Assembly (NCBI GenBank): GCA_036365455.1
Contig: JAWQUS010000010.1
Coordinates: 17,160,501-17,224,500, forward strand
DNA: 64,000 nt
Direction: 5' to 3'
Origin: Macrosoma leucophasiata
Lineage: Eukaryota; Arthropoda; Insecta; Lepidoptera; Hedylidae
Shown here: positions 9,841-20,100 of the stretch, piece by piece
Numbering within the stretch: position 1 is the first letter of the stretch
Layout: the number at the start of each line of letters is the position of its first letter
Notes under the pieces: generated by a model
Told to the model about the DNA's origin: nothing
What the model saw: the letters and a program-made list of their open reading frames with translations, nothing else
Databases searched by the model: none
Made by a program: the position numbers and the translations under genes

Positions 9841-12517
9841 ATGCAAAATCAAAATACTAATGAAAATACCACACCTAATCCAAACTCCAGTTCTGATCCA
9901 GAAAAAGGTCAAAATAAAATACACTTCGGCATATCAAAAGAGTCTTTCCAGAAAACAAGCTCACGTTTTCAGGCCACTAAAGGTAAAATGATAATAGGAT
10001 TACTACTGAGCATTTATTAAATAAAATCATAAATTTACGATGAAATACCAAATAACAGATAAACAATGGGAATAGTAAATATGGGGTAGAAAGGGTATAT
10101 TAGCAGTTAGTTTTTAAAAAACCGAACCTGAAGTGTACCTCAGAGGTCAGATTTAGAGATGTCCAACCACATTATAAAATATTTCTAGATTTTTTAAAGA
10201 TATTTTTTTAAATACTTAGACTCTACAGTAAGATAATATCTAGTGACTTAGTCTTCTTTTTCGCACATGATTATGTGCGATTATGTGCGGACGCTAAGTA
10301 GGTACCTACATAAATATTTTTTTGTGTTTTGATTGTTCGATGCTTGATTAAGCTAGCAGCTTGTTTATCTATATTTAAGCATCTACACAAAAACGGAAAT
10401 GAAGGGTTCCGCAGAAGGAAGTAGATAATATTTGACTAAATGCTTGATTAAGCATCGAACAATCAAAACACAAAAAAATATTTATGTAGGTACCTACTTA
10501 GCGTCTGCTAGATCACCACAACCAATTGCACATAATGCGTTTGAATCGTGAAAACGAAGAAATAATCACCAATAACAATGTAATTACCTACTCGCATTCA
10601 TAATAATTGTTACGCCCGCTTGCCAGGCGTTATCACCTTGCCTGATCATAAGATCTTTTTTGTACTCAGCATTTTTTTTTCATTCTACGTCAATTTCGTA
10701 GCATCACTCAAAGCAAGCTACTGCTACGGGACGGGTACCGGATTTACGAATTAATTGGATTGCATACGTTTAGGCCTGAAGTCACATTTACATTCTTATT
10801 CATTGTAAATATCTAAATCACGAAGCTAACCCCTTTCTTTTTTTACAAGATGTTCATTTTTACACTGATACTCTTTATTTACACATGAGATTTGCAAAAA
10901 AACGTACCTACGGTTCTATTGCGGTTCCATGCTCTGGTTGTCGGATATAATTCGTAACACTTCTATCATTTCATTTAAAGAGTGTACCTACTTATAACAT
11001 CCGTCTTCCTGGCACTTTAATATGAATTCGAAAATATAAGTGAGAATTATGTTTATTATGTTAAATTTATATTCTTCTAACGATATTTTGATACTTCACA
11101 TTATATGATAAATACCTACGTTGTCATGTGACTATCTTCCTTGTTCCATTACTGGTGTAACATTATATAAATTTTTAAGAGCATGACCAATGTCGAATAG
11201 TTCTAAATTCCTTAAATATCAATTCTATGATTTCTCTCATCCAATTATTTTTTGCAGTTGAAGATAAAATCATTGAAAAGATACTTATAATACTATCAAT
11301 TTTATTGACAATTATAACTTTCCCGGTGTCTTTACTTTGTATATTCGTGGTGAGTTTATGTAGATACAGCTTTTTATTTCTCTTTGATATAATAATATAA
11401 TTATCTACCTATATATAGCTAATCATATTTCTCAGGTTGTGCGACATTTTGAACGAGTAGTTATTTTACGTAATGGAAAAGTTTACAAGAATCGTGCGTT
11501 CGGTCCGGGTCTTATATGCTATCTACCTTGTGTCGATTCTGTGAAATTTACCGATCTCCGAACATTTTGCTATGCTGTTCCACCGCAGGAGGTACAATTA
11601 AACGGACTTAATGTGTCGTGTAAATAGTATAATTACTTCTCCTACTAATAATTGTAGCAATTATGTACTTGTATTTCACCGATAGACACTTTAATAAAAA
11701 TGTGCTTAATTGTACTATATCTTTATTTTTTAAAACAGGCTTTAACAAAAGACTCACTGACCGTTTCTGTGGATGCTGTTGTCTTTTACAAAATATATGA
11801 CCCTGTTTGGGCAATTATCAATGTAACAAATTACAAGTGCGTCAATCTTTTATTAATGATTAATAAAATATTGCAAATTAAGATAATGTTTAACATCTTC
11901 AAATTTGTTCAAAGGATAGCAACTCAATATTTAGCAGCGACCACCTTGCGGAATGCTCTTGGCACGAGAAAATTATCAGAATTATTGGTTGACCGACCAG
12001 CCGTCAGCCATCAGGTGTTTAAGCTGATGAAACACCTAACGAAGCAGTGGGGAGTCCAAGTTGATAGGGTTGAAATGTATGTACCTATTAATTATTTGAA
12101 GATCAATTACCTCTTTGTTATTTTTTATCCTTTTTTAACATCATATACCTATAATTTCCATCGCCAGAAAAGATATAAGTCTTCCAATACAATTACAAAA
12201 AGCAATGGCGGCTGAAGCAGAATCTACAAGATTAGCAAATGCTAAAATTATAGTAGCAAAAGCTGAAATAGAATCCACAAAAAATTTGCAAAAAGCTACC
12301 GAAATGCTTATGGACAATCCTTTATGTATGCAGGTTAGTTTCTTTTAAGGTTACTCTAGAAAATAAGTAAATATTATAAAATTTGTACCAATCCTAAACT
12401 GTTATTTATTTGCAGCTGAGATACTTACAATCTCTTCATATGATATCTGGAGATCAAACTCATACTGTTGTATTTCCTTTCCCAATGGATTTTTTAAAAA
12501 AGATATTCTATAAATAA
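9841..12517 (+). CDS. Stomatin-like protein, copy C (complete, 305 aa)
   Basis: Third stomatin paralogue, the best defined. Exons 9841-9982, 11258-11349, 11436-11591, 11739-11836, 11915-12076, 12168-12333 and 12416-12517 join in frame at GT-AG sites to 305 codons plus TAA. Residues 1-47 are a polar Asn/Ser/Gln-rich cytoplasmic tail. Residues 52-80 are the hydrophobic hairpin with its Pro (IITFPVSLLCIFV). The SPFH domain follows (ERVVILRNGKV, FGPGLICYLPC, KDSLTVSVDAVVFY, LAATTLRNALGTRKL, WGVQVDRVEIKD), then AMAAEAESTRLANAKII and the end LRYLQSL, FPFPMDFLKKIFYK. Canonical stomatins are 280-300 aa. The conserved REARAK is altered to TRLANAK, so the copy is diverging but intact. The first intron (1275 bp) holds the hairpin at 10290-10505. 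A mechanosensory or germline role is possible but not shown. Confidence 0.9.
10290..10505. repeat. Perfect 56-bp inverted repeat with 104-bp loop
   Basis: Arms 10290-10345 and 10450-10505 are exact reverse complements (outer end GACGCTAAGTAGGTACCTAC; inner end CGATGCTT). The loop contains 10358-10438, an inverted copy of 8698-8778 with one mismatch. The whole lies in the first intron of stomatin copy C, so its RNA could fold into a long stem. Zero divergence between arms means the structure is recent or kept by conversion. Confidence 0.93.
10506..11257. other. Rest of intron 1, stomatin copy C
   Basis: AT-rich, with no recognised element apart from a GC-richer patch near 10610-10750 (CGCTTGCCAGGCGTTATCAC) that I cannot assign. 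Confidence 0.35.
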
Positions 12518-12556
12518 TTTCATATGTTTGTTATTTAATATTAACAATGATTTTTA

Positions 12557-12562
12557 AATAAA
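12557..12562 (+). terminator. Poly(A) signal, stomatin copy C
   Basis: AATAAA lies 40 bp past the copy C stop codon, a normal distance for a compact insect gene. AATAAA also occurs on the opposite strand at 12573-12578 and 12593-12598 for the convergent cuticle gene, so the two 3' ends nearly meet. Confidence 0.65.
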
Positions 12563-12572
12563 ACTATTACAA

Positions 12573-12598
12573 TTTATTAATTTCTTAGTTTTTTTATT
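12573..12598 (-). terminator. Candidate poly(A) signals, cuticle gene
   Basis: Two TTTATT motifs (AATAAA on the minus strand) lie 107-132 bp beyond the cuticle protein stop at 12705-12707. Confidence 0.5.
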
Positions 12599-12704
12599 TC
12601 TATTAATAACAAATATAAAAGGTGGTATCCTAATAAATAATCAACAACACAAATTACTTATCTACAATAACTAGGTAGGGATATCTAAACATTATTTAGA
12701 CAGA

Positions 12705-15700
12705 CTAGTATTCTCTTGAATCATCCTCCTCTTGTTTGGGGTGACCATAGTGGACTGGCTTTTGAGCATGGCCACCTGCTTGCTTGTGCACAACCGCCTG
12801 GAAAAGATATACGTTTATGTAGAATATTCTATAAATAAATATACGTGTTATTAAATTGCGGTTTATATTTAAACCAATTAACACAATTTATGACGCAAAA
12901 ATTCGTGGCAAGTTTTAAAAATATGAAACACGTACGAAGTAAAAAAACTTTGAAATATTAAATTTTAATATTTTAAGTTCATTGGAAAAATTATATTTTT
13001 ACCAACAGCAGAAGCCCTCCCATACTAAATTTAAATTTTTACTTTTTATTCCGATAAAGTAATTTTTTTTTTCCTACTAGGGGCGCTAAGTGCGAATCTT
13101 GTATCACAAATATACCATTTCTTACGATAAACTCTTCAAATAAAGACTCAAATACTCATTTATTGAGCCAACCACCACCACCTTCACAATTAAAGTAGCC
13201 ATAATTATTTGAAATATGCAAACTTGATCTACGTCTACGATGCACGCCTTTGTAAGAGTTTTTTTCTGAGACTTTTTCTGAGAGATTTCCTTTGTAAGAG
13301 TATATAATAAATACATATTAGCACCATTACTGTTTACCTGGAAACCATTTTTGGGGTCAGCGGTGTACCGGACGAGACGCAAGGAGCCGTCAGGCTCTAC
13401 CAGCGAGTATTCTCCTCGTACAACGTCGCCATCGCGATGCTCCTTGTGGTTTTGGTTGTTGCCGGTGTGAGGGTCTTCCACTCCGTAAGCGTATTGGTAG
13501 TCAGGTTTGGCCTGATGGGCAATGTTGACATATTAGGTTATAGATTCATTTTAGACCAGACCGAGGGGGACTTTGGGAATCTGCGAAGGGATCCAAGATA
13601 ATCCGTTGGTAAGTGCCTGAGGAACAATAAAATGTACATATTATATGTATTATAGGTATTAAGTACCTACAGAAGAGTTTCATCTTTAGAGAGAGCCGCT
13701 TACATAGTACAAGAAAAAAGCCGGCCAAGTGCGAGTAAGGCCGCGCCCGAATCGGCAAAAAATCACGTTTGCTGTTTGGCACCCCCTTACATAACATTTT
13801 TATTTTAATTTAGTTATTTATTTTGTATAACTAAATATTCTGAGAATACCTATTTCAACCTATTTACCGATAAAAAACACGTCTGTTGTCAGATATGGGA
13901 TCGTATGTCGATGTTGTGCGTACGGGGAATTAAAAACATTTATTTCACTCTGTTTTTAGTATTTGTTGTTTGTTATAGCGGCAACAGAAATAAGTCATCG
14001 GGACTGTGAAATTTTCAACTATCTAGCTAACACGGTTCATGAAATACAGCTTGGTGACTCAGATGTATGGATGGACAGCGGGGTTTTAGTTATAATAATC
14101 CATTCTTGCCCGTTGAGTTCTGTTCCTAAATAAGAAAGCATTAGTTATAAATCGTCAAAAAATATGCAGCTCCTAAATTGAATCGCAAAAAGAAGTTTTG
14201 GTTCATTGTATTCTTTATCTATAGAATTAACATTTGATGACGAATGACGATCGAAATAGAGACAAAACAAACAAGCCAGCCAATACCAAATTTAAACATG
14301 CAAAATATTCGTAAAGTGACAATGATGTTGCAGATAAAGTTATCAGGCGTCTGAATCTGAACTGAATCACTGAAGCATTTGCGGAGTATAGCAAAAGTTA
14401 TAAACAGATGTAAGGTACCATGAGTCTATAATAATTATTTTCACACTCGTGAACAAACTGAAAGTGAAAATAATTGTCAATGTGTTGTGTTATAAGAGTG
14501 AAAGACACCTTTTGAAATGTTGCAAACAAAGTAACCTACTTTTGCATGAATAAAAAAATATAAAAATAGTAATAAGTTGATTCCCTGAGGTCAGCACCAA
14601 ATAATAAACTTGCCAATACCTACAACACGGATTTCAGTTACTCTACTATTTGTTCTCTTTTGACAGATAATAACTAATAACTAATTTTAGAATTCTGATG
14701 ACAAAGTGAAGTAGGTACGAACTGCTGAATCACGGACGCATATCTGCCCAAACCTTCGTCACAAAAACCTTCCTCGTGTAATAAAACCCTTGAAATCAAC
14801 TCTGTCAGATACGTTATGGGTCTAATTAGCACTTACCACGTAATCAACGGTTTTCAGACGCGCGTATTTAGCAGTCTCTGGATGAATTTTGCCTGTTTTG
14901 TGATCATATCCATAGTCGGCATGTTGTCGAGCGGCGATATTTTCTGCGGCTGGCACTTGTACTTCGATAATTTGTCCACTCACTGGACCACTAAACCGAT
15001 TGTAAGAATAACCACCTGGTATGTTATTGGAAGATGTAACAGTCGCTACAGCCAAGAGCGCAAACGCCTGAAAAAAAAAATGGACAGTTCACATTGATAA
15101 GTGACTACAGCACAAGAGTTCTCGACATTCTAAGCTTGCCACTTCTGAAGCCGAAGCTGTTTTGCCCCTGCGCACCATGCAGGTGCTTGTCTAAGTCAAT
15201 GATCGAGATGGTGCTACTTTCCCGGTTCGTGTCTAACTAGTTTGTTTTTAGCACGAGTGTAGACAGTAAAAAGTGTGACGACCTTCACGGTCAGCTACCA
15301 CGGTGATGTTACCCAATAGCAGTGACAATGAAAACGACTGAAACGTTTCAATACAAACTTTGATAAGACATTTCTAATGTTACAGTCCATGTTATGTGTA
15401 GGTAATTATTTAACTTCATATTATTTTTTTTTTTTTTTATAATTGAAATTCAATATAATCTTATAAATCGATTTGATACGTTTGCACGATGCTAATAAAC
15501 AAAAACTAAAAACAAATATTGAACTCAACACGCAAGTATTCTAATCAGGTAATTAATAATCAGAAAAACGCTGATTTTAAAAAATATTATTTTTCTAAAC
15601 AAGAGAACCATGATCAAAAAATTAATAAAAGTAAGTATTAAATATATAAAAAAATATAAGAAAAAAAAGTACAACATTTCACATTACTGCAATAGTTTTT

Positions 15701-15729
15701 TAAAAAAATACCTTAAAAAATAATGCCAT
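12705..15729 (-). CDS. RR-2 cuticle protein, 171 aa
   Basis: A structural protein of the insect cuticle that binds chitin through a Rebers-Riddiford domain (chitin_bind_4). Four exons on the minus strand: 15729-15712, 15067-14837, 13511-13338 and 12797-12705, all with GT-AG joins. The first encodes only MALFFK; it joins AFALLAVATV to make a secretory signal peptide, the intron position typical of cuticle genes. Residues about 84-147 are the RR domain: YQYAYGVEDPHTG, EHRDGDVVRGEYSLVEPDG, RLVRYTADPKNGFQAVVHK. The GDVV, SLVEPDG and YTADPxNGF signatures mark subtype RR-2, usual in hard cuticle. The tail is His-, Gln- and acid-rich and ends DDSREY. The TATA box and initiator upstream fit a strongly induced, stage-specific gene. 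The join across exons 2 and 3 reads DYVAKPDYQY. Confidence 0.92.
13713..14115 (+). repeat. LINE-tail-like repeat in cuticle gene intron
   Basis: Begins AAAAGCCGGCCAAGTGCGAG and continues AAAAATCACGTTTGCTG, TTTTTAGTATTTGTTGTT, ATAGCGGCAACAGAAATAAG, AATTTTCAACTATCTAGCTA and ATGGACAGCGGGG. This order is shared by abundant lepidopteran repeats related to the pieces near 44765 and 59105. It sits between exons 2 and 3 of the cuticle gene. Confidence 0.65.
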
Positions 15730-15783
15730 TTTCGTGAAAATATATTTTTTAAAGATAAGTAACTTGGTTGTGCTCCCTGCAGG

Positions 15784-15818
15784 ACTGATGGCTATGTCAG
15801 TAGCAATGTGGTTTTATA
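15784..15818 (-). promoter_or_regulatory. TATA box and initiator of cuticle gene
   Basis: On the minus strand TATAAA occupies 15818-15813. An arthropod initiator TCAGT occupies 15788-15784, with its A at 15786. The spacing from the first T of TATA to that A is 32 bp, ideal for a core promoter. The start codon is 57 bp further on. Inferred, not measured. Confidence 0.7.
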
Positions 15819-15829
15819 GCGGCGGTTAT

Positions 15830-16136
15830 TTAAGAAAGTATAGTCGATCGTGAACTTATTCAGTTAGGTTGCGGCAAACTATGAATCAATAATTTTCAAT
15901 ATTCGGCAGCTGGCAAACAGAATATCACAATAGCTACGTTGCGTAGGTGCGTTTGTATCAGTCCCTGTTAACTTTCTTCAGTGGCGTGGTTACCATGCCA
16001 CCTGGCGCAGGTAGTGGTGTAGAACCCAAAATCAAAGTTTGTAAAATCTAATCCTTACTTAAACAATAAAATATGCGAAGGTATGTTTTCTTTGTGTTTT
16101 TAACGTCAAAAAGTGACAAAACAGGTATAGACTTGT
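15830..16136. other. Upstream region of cuticle gene
   Basis: Contains presumptive regulatory DNA of the cuticle gene; nothing specific was identified. Confidence 0.3.
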
Positions 16137-16478
16137 GGTAGAGCTCCAGTGTTGAAGCTCGAAGGCGTAGGAATCATCGCATTTTTTTTTTATTGAATGG
16201 AATTGGCTAGCAAGCATGCAGTTCACATTGATGTTATGTGATGACTGCAGCCTAAAAAGCCCACACGAAGACCAAGGTCAAGATGCAGGTGCGTTACCAC
16301 TCCTGAGGCCTAAGGTGCCTAAGGCCTCTGTGCCGGAAATTACAGGGCCGTACATTATAGATATATCTATTCTATCTCAAACTCAAAACTCAAACTCAAC
16401 GTGTGGATGTCTATTATGCTGCAGTTATCATTTAACATCAATGTGAACTGCACGCTTGTTTGCCACCTCATTAAACAA
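16137..16478. repeat. Rearranged family 3 repeats
   Basis: Three pieces adjoin. A 5' end on + (16137-16180, GTGGTAGAGCTCCAGTG) is followed by a minus-strand copy (16200-16357, GCAGTTCACATTGATGTTAT to GAAATTACAGGGCCGTACA). A + strand 3' end follows (about 16395-16478, ending GCACGCTTGTTTGCCACCTC and an A tail). Suggests a copy inserted into another copy or a local inversion. Confidence 0.65.
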
Positions 16479-16653
16479 AAAAAAAATAGTGTGCAGCACT
16501 TGGCAGCACTTGACGTATATGTACTTTTATTTAAAAAACCTAAACAATTAAGGTGGATCTGCATTTTGCCATTTCAGAGATAAGTTGGTGGCACTGTACT
16601 TAATAATCTTGAATCACAGACCAATCAGCCTTCTTGAATTTACCAATTTCTAC

Positions 16654-16683
16654 TATAGATTTAAAGTAGATAATAAATCTATG
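16654..16683. repeat. Small hairpin motif ATAGATTT...AAATCTAT
   Basis: ATAGATTT and AAATCTAT are separated by AAAGTAGATAAT. Closely related hairpins are at 32737-32765 and 33661-33693, so this is a dispersed motif. Confidence 0.5.
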
Positions 16684-17165
16684 ATTTCTACCGACTTTTG
16701 GCACATGAGCTACCAATTTTTTAAAATTAGAGTTGGCAACACTGCTCTTCTGTCCCTTTCGTTGAAGTTTGCAGTTGATTGTTATTTTTGTTTTGTTGGT
16801 TGTTGGTTGTAAACAAGCTGGTTGCCTGGTTGCGACGTATTGAATTGAATTGATGAACTGTGGGTGTGGAATTGTGATAGGAACATTAGGAACTTAGGAA
16901 CAGAGATATTCTCCGCGTCCGCATAATCTGCATATTCGCCGAGAAAAAATTCTATTGCGCGCCACTTGAATTCTGTTACTCTGGTAGGTTAGAATCATAA
17001 ATATGACTAAAGCGCGATCAGCTTGAATTAGAAGCAATTATCGAGACAAGACTGGATTTACTTGATTACATACTGAGCAATTGTTAAGTACGTAGGTATT
17101 GTTTAGGCGGAGGAAATCTATGGGCATCCGTTATTAGTAACAAAGTCAAAGGATAACATTTGATC

Positions 17166-20100
17166 ATGAGCCCGAAGAAGAAAAGAGCAAAATTGGAAGC
17201 GACATCGAATGAACTCAAGAGGCAGAATGAAGCCGCAGACACTTCAAATAAACGTTTAAAATCAGTCGCTCAAGTAGAAGATATACAGGCAATGAAGAGG
17301 AAGAACTTTGTGAAAGCGTGTGAACAAGTATCATATAATGCATATATTGACCATGCATCACGATTACAATTGATGAATTTGCCGAATTGTATGGGTGGAA
17401 GTACTTGTAAACATCATGAATTTACTGATGGGGTAAGTTGTATTTATTGGTTTTCAATTAAATTAAATATAATACGAGCCCAACAATCAAGTAGGGATAT
17501 CAGTTTTTGGATAAAAAAATAATATTTGGAATGTTCTGAAAACATCTCCAGTGGTCCTGTGTCTTTATACAAAAAAAAAACAAATTATTTTAGATCCTTA
17601 GCATAGACAAGGCAGCGCAACACAAACAGTAACAAACTCATTTTCTCATTTAAAAGTTAGGAGCAGAAATAAAGATCATTAGGTATTGGTTCTAAATCTG
17701 TCCCCGGAGCCGCCCCAGGTTAGGGATGCAGCTGTCTAGAAGATATTTTCCATCAATATAAACTGTTATCTTGTCACTTTCATACCTTGGAAATGACCAT
17801 TTCTTCAATCATCTCAACTGCCAATTTAGGATATTGTAATATGATGTTTCTTTTTTTTATTCAAGATCCTCAAAGCAGATTAGATGTTGAATTTATTTTA
17901 TTTAAATTGTAATTTAGTGGCACATTTGGTGGTGGACCCTATCAGATCCGAGAACGAAAAGAAATCAATTGTCACATTAACATTTGTTTGTTCAATCATG
18001 TGTTATTATTATTTAATTTATATTGTTACCCCAGTTTAAGCTCAGAACTGTATTTTAATGTGAAATTTTAAATTTCTAAAAATAAAACTTATAATATTCA
18101 AAATTCAAATCATTTATTTCAAATTGGTCTATAAGGACACTTTTGCATTGTCGGGTTATAAGCTACCTAGAGAGAATGACTTATAATAATAATTCAATAG
18201 GTATTAATAAATACCAATTTAATAATAATATTTAACCGATACGTGAATCATCAAATTTTTCAATTCCTTCATAGAAGAAAATGAAAAATCTGTTTGTCAT
18301 AATCATAGTCATTCACTTAGCAGAATTCCAAGGGCAGGCACTACTGAGAAGAACTCCGCTACCCAACAAACTCAGCGTGTTGCTCTTTTGTCAAAACCTT
18401 AGATTTAATACAAATGTTATTAAATAAAATAAAGATAATGTGAATGTCCATGGCATATAAATATTTGCATATAAACACATATGCAAATACCCATCAACAG
18501 CTTAATATCATGATAGAAAATAACACCCGCAAATCACAACAGACCAGTCCCCACAATCAGCACCCGATCACGAGTATGACGCATGTGGCAGCCATTGCTC
18601 TCCTCAACCATTTTGAAGGGAAGTGAGCAACCCGTCACATGACGCCGCTGAAGGCAAAGACCTTAAAGTGAGCATGACTGTTATGATTACCAGTGCGTAG
18701 ATAGCAATATGGATGAAAAGAAAATCTGTTTGTGGCCAGAGCATACCCAATATCAATATCTATAACATAAGTACAATTTTATGAAATAGCCTGACAGCGA
18801 TTGATAAATTCCCAAGGTGTACTATTAGTGAGATATTCACAAATTTTATAGTAATTATTACCTTAAACCCTTTACTATCCTTAAAAGAAAGTATATCAAT
18901 TATATATGTATCAATGTATTTTTATACTTGTTTTGTGTGTATCTTTCCAGCCAAAGATTAAGCAGATGCCATCATTCGCCGAGGAATCATTCAAGATAGA
19001 GATGAAGACAAGTGTGTGGTCTGAAGCTTTGGAAGTATGTTTCATGTGCATCACACCTGAACAATATTTATCTGCAAATGTCCTCAGAGATGTTGTGGAA
19101 ATTATACTGGTAAATATTTTTTTTATGTCATAAAGTGGCGAACAAGCGTAAAGTTCACTTTGATGGTAAGTGTATGTATCTTCACGCCAGGTCCCTAACG
19201 GGGTAGGCAGAGAGTGTAGAGCGCCAGATATCCCGGTTCTGACAAACCTCTCGTGCCTCGTCTACTTTCATCATTCTCTTCATACATGCACGCCGATTCC
19301 TAAGACTTTTGATCCCACCATCAGACAGAGCTCGACCTATTTGGTCATGGTAGGTCAGTCTTGGTCTTCCTGGGCCTCTGCAACCATCCACATTTGCATT
19401 GTATATCTGTTTAGTCATTCGCTTATTAACCATCGGAGCATGCCTTTTTTCATTTTTACACCGATACTATCATTCACACAAAGCCTCTTTCTTACATCTT
19501 CATGGTAAGTGAATACATATGTACCTATAAACATCTACTTAAAAACCAAAGATTTCAATGAAGATGTGTTGTCACTCCTGAGGTCTTAGTTGTTATACCT
19601 CTGTAAATTACAAGGCCGTACATTACCCCGGACTGGAACACAATAGCACTGAACAATATCAAATAGATTAGGTTATGCAGTGGTGCCTATGCATCACTGG
19701 AGCTTACCACCATTATAAAAATATGTTATGCCTATTAAAATAATAAGAGTACTTACGGCATTCTATTCCACATCTTTGATTGAAAAATCTCAAGTGAATC
19801 CTGCTCTATTAGAAAAGAAGTGTGTGGACTGAAAATAATTAATTAATTATTAACCAAAAAAAAAACTTGTTGAATTCTGACAAAATTAAAACAAAAAAGC
19901 TAGCTGGAGTTCAAACTAACTTTTTGGTATGTATAGAACAAAGACTTTTGACAAAGACTTCATATGAAAATAGACTGACAATAACCACAGCGACTATGAA
20001 TTCCTTTCAACCAACACAGCTATTAGGAGAACCGAAACACCACAAATGTATTAATATTTGAAGCCTATTTATTGTAGTATTGAAGAAGTTTCAAGTAGTA

